14,682 nt of DNA from Chloroflexota bacterium. Lineage in GTDB: Bacteria > Chloroflexota > Anaerolineae > CG2-30-64-16. The translations under genes were made by a program, and so were the position numbers. Positions 13,654 to 14,682 of this stretch are shown piece after piece (position 1 is the first letter of the stretch; each line of letters starts with the position of its first letter). Below the pieces are notes generated by a model. It saw only the letters and a program-made list of their open reading frames with translations. It searched no databases and was not told where the DNA came from. Location of the stretch: the NCBI GenBank assembly GCA_029555885.1, contig JAKPQT010000667.1, forward strand, positions 1 through 14,682. The letters run 5' to 3'.

Positions 13654-14658
13654 CTACATCACGCCCGTCAGCCTCAACACCGCATCGGCCAGCAACCCGA
13701 CGATGAACAGCAGGCCGTACCCGCGGTTGTGGAAGAACGCACCCGCTGCAAAGTAGGTCGGCCACGCCTCCGCCGAGAAGTCCGCTGGCCGCTCCTGCGG
13801 ATAGGGCTGGCGGTACATCTGCCAGACGCGCGGCAGGTTGCGCAGCGCCAGCAACACGATGAGCATGGCCGGCGTGAAGAAGCCTGTGATAACGAGGTAG
13901 ATCACGAGCAGATATTGCAGCGCAAACAACGCCATCGCGACCCCGCGAGCGACGCGCTCACCGATAATCACCGGCAGCGTGTGGATGCCCTTCGCCTTGT
14001 CCGGGTCGTGCTTGTCGATGTGCTTGCCGAAGATGACCGTGGTCGGGCCGAGCGCATAGGGCAGGCTCGCCAGCACGACACGCCAATCCCACTGGCCGGT
14101 CAGGACGTAGTACCCGCCGCCGATCATCAGGGGGCCCCACACGATCACAACGGCCAGCTCGCCCAGGCCGATATACTTCAGCGGCCACGTATAGAACAGC
14201 ACGAAGAACGCACCCAGCCCCACGAGCAGGAGCGCCGGCCAGCCCCGCAGTGCCACGAAATAGAGGCCACTGAGCAGCGCCACCAGCCCGGTAATCCCAG
14301 CATAGGTCAACAACTCGCGCTGCGTCCAGAGGCCCTGCTGGAGCGGCTGCGCGCCATACTGTGTGCGGAAGTAGTTGTCCTTGTCCACGCCCTTCCGGTA
14401 GTCCGTCAGGTCGTTGAGCAGGTTGTTGGTCGCGTGCGACAGGACCAGCCCGAGCGCCAGCAGCAGCCAGCGCCCCAGGTGGAACTCACCGTTACGAAAC
14501 GCGAAAATCCCCGCGATGGCCGCAGAGATGAAGGTCATAATCAACACGGCCGCGCGCGTGGCAATCAGCCACCGGGCGACCACATCCAACCGATCCCACT
14601 CGCTCTTGCTCAGGCGCGGGATGATGCGCAGCGCCTGCGCCCACATCGATACATTCAC
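13654..14658 (-). CDS. UbiA-family prenyltransferase, MenA-like
   Basis: A membrane prenyltransferase of about 334 residues with eight or nine hydrophobic segments. Counting from GTG 14658, the first Asp-rich motif is NDLTDYRKGVD (82-92; Asp83, Asp86, Asp92), which binds the prenyl diphosphate through magnesium. The second is DKHDPDKAKGIHTLPVIIG (215-233), whose KG-x-x-TLPV ending is typical of MenA-like enzymes that prenylate 1,4-dihydroxy-2-naphthoate for menaquinone. Other UbiA substrates cannot be excluded. The frame is open to TTG 14664, but AGGGGG (complement of 14665-14670) lies 6 nt before GTG 14658. ATG 14646 is a further choice, four residues shorter. It runs convergently to the operon and ends just past the shared hairpin, so it is a separate transcription unit whose promoter lies at or beyond the window edge. 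Confidence 0.88.
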   Translation of the reverse strand: MNVSMWAQALRIIPRLSKSEWDRLDVVARWLIATRAAVLIMTFISAAIAGIFAFRNGEFHLGRWLLLALGLVLSHATNNLLNDLTDYRKGVDKDNYFRTQYGAQPLQQGLWTQRELLTYAGITGLVALLSGLYFVALRGWPALLLVGLGAFFVLFYTWPLKYIGLGELAVVIVWGPLMIGGGYYVLTGQWDWRVVLASLPYALGPTTVIFGKHIDKHDPDKAKGIHTLPVIIGERVARGVAMALFALQYLLVIYLVITGFFTPAMLIVLLALRNLPRVWQMYRQPYPQERPADFSAEAWPTYFAAGAFFHNRGYGLLFIVGLLADAVLRLTGVM

Positions 14659-14664
14659 GTGCAA

Positions 14665-14670
14665 CCCCCT
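14665..14670 (-). promoter_or_regulatory. Ribosome binding site supporting the GTG start of the prenyltransferase
   Basis: On the minus strand AGGGGG is followed by 6 nt and then GTG (14658). The TTG at 14664 directly abuts it and is too close, and ATG 14646 is 18 nt away, so GTG is favoured. Only 12 bases lie beyond it in the window, too few to judge a promoter. Confidence 0.55.
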
Positions 14671-14682
14671 GAAAACAGAAAC

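Noticed and set aside
1..14682. CRISPR arrays, tRNA or rRNA genes, transposases, integrases
   Set aside because: No regularly spaced repeats, cloverleaf sequences, rRNA-like stretches or mobile-element proteins were seen on either strand.

Overview
The window is a very G+C-rich, almost gap-free stretch from a bacterium. Nine genes on the + strand meet one gene on the - strand at a shared terminator hairpin. The combination of a Wzt-like exporter ATPase, many family-4 glycosyltransferases (GT4), a large GT-C membrane glycosyltransferase and a MenA-like UbiA prenyltransferase suggests an environmental bacterium, perhaps Chloroflexota. That placement rests on gene style only and is not secure.

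Layout. 1-918: the 3' part of an ABC exporter ATPase with a C-terminal cargo-binding domain. 929-3715: a multi-spanning GT-C enzyme with a C-terminal beta-sandwich-like module, carrying two full and one partial copy of a palindromic repeat inside its reading frame. 3699-5012, 5009-6265, 6240-8654, 8654-10048, 10055-11347 and 11366-12622: six consecutive genes with GT4 domains. One of these (6240-8654) is a fusion of GT4, coiled coil and SAM methyltransferase, and the next gene is its shorter paralogue. 12619-13611: a Rieske-type mononuclear iron oxygenase whose start overlaps the stop of the last glycosyltransferase. 13610-13646: a perfect 16-bp inverted repeat. 13654-14658 (-): a UbiA/MenA-type prenyltransferase.

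How it may work together. The + strand genes overlap or lie within 18 nt of one another, so they look like one operon. The parts fit synthesis of a surface polysaccharide by the ABC-transporter-dependent route: cytoplasmic GT4 enzymes build a glycan on a lipid, a methyltransferase may cap it, the Wzt-like ATPase with its C-terminal domain selects and exports it, and the GT-C enzyme adds sugars outside the membrane from a lipid-linked donor. The fusion of GT4, coiled coil and methyltransferase next to a Wzt with a cargo-binding domain recalls the WbdD/Wzt capping-and-ruler logic of E. coli O9a. This is inference. The Rieske oxygenase is the unexpected member.

No tRNA, rRNA, CRISPR array, transposase or integrase was seen. 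No stretch of more than 300 bases lacks a gene.
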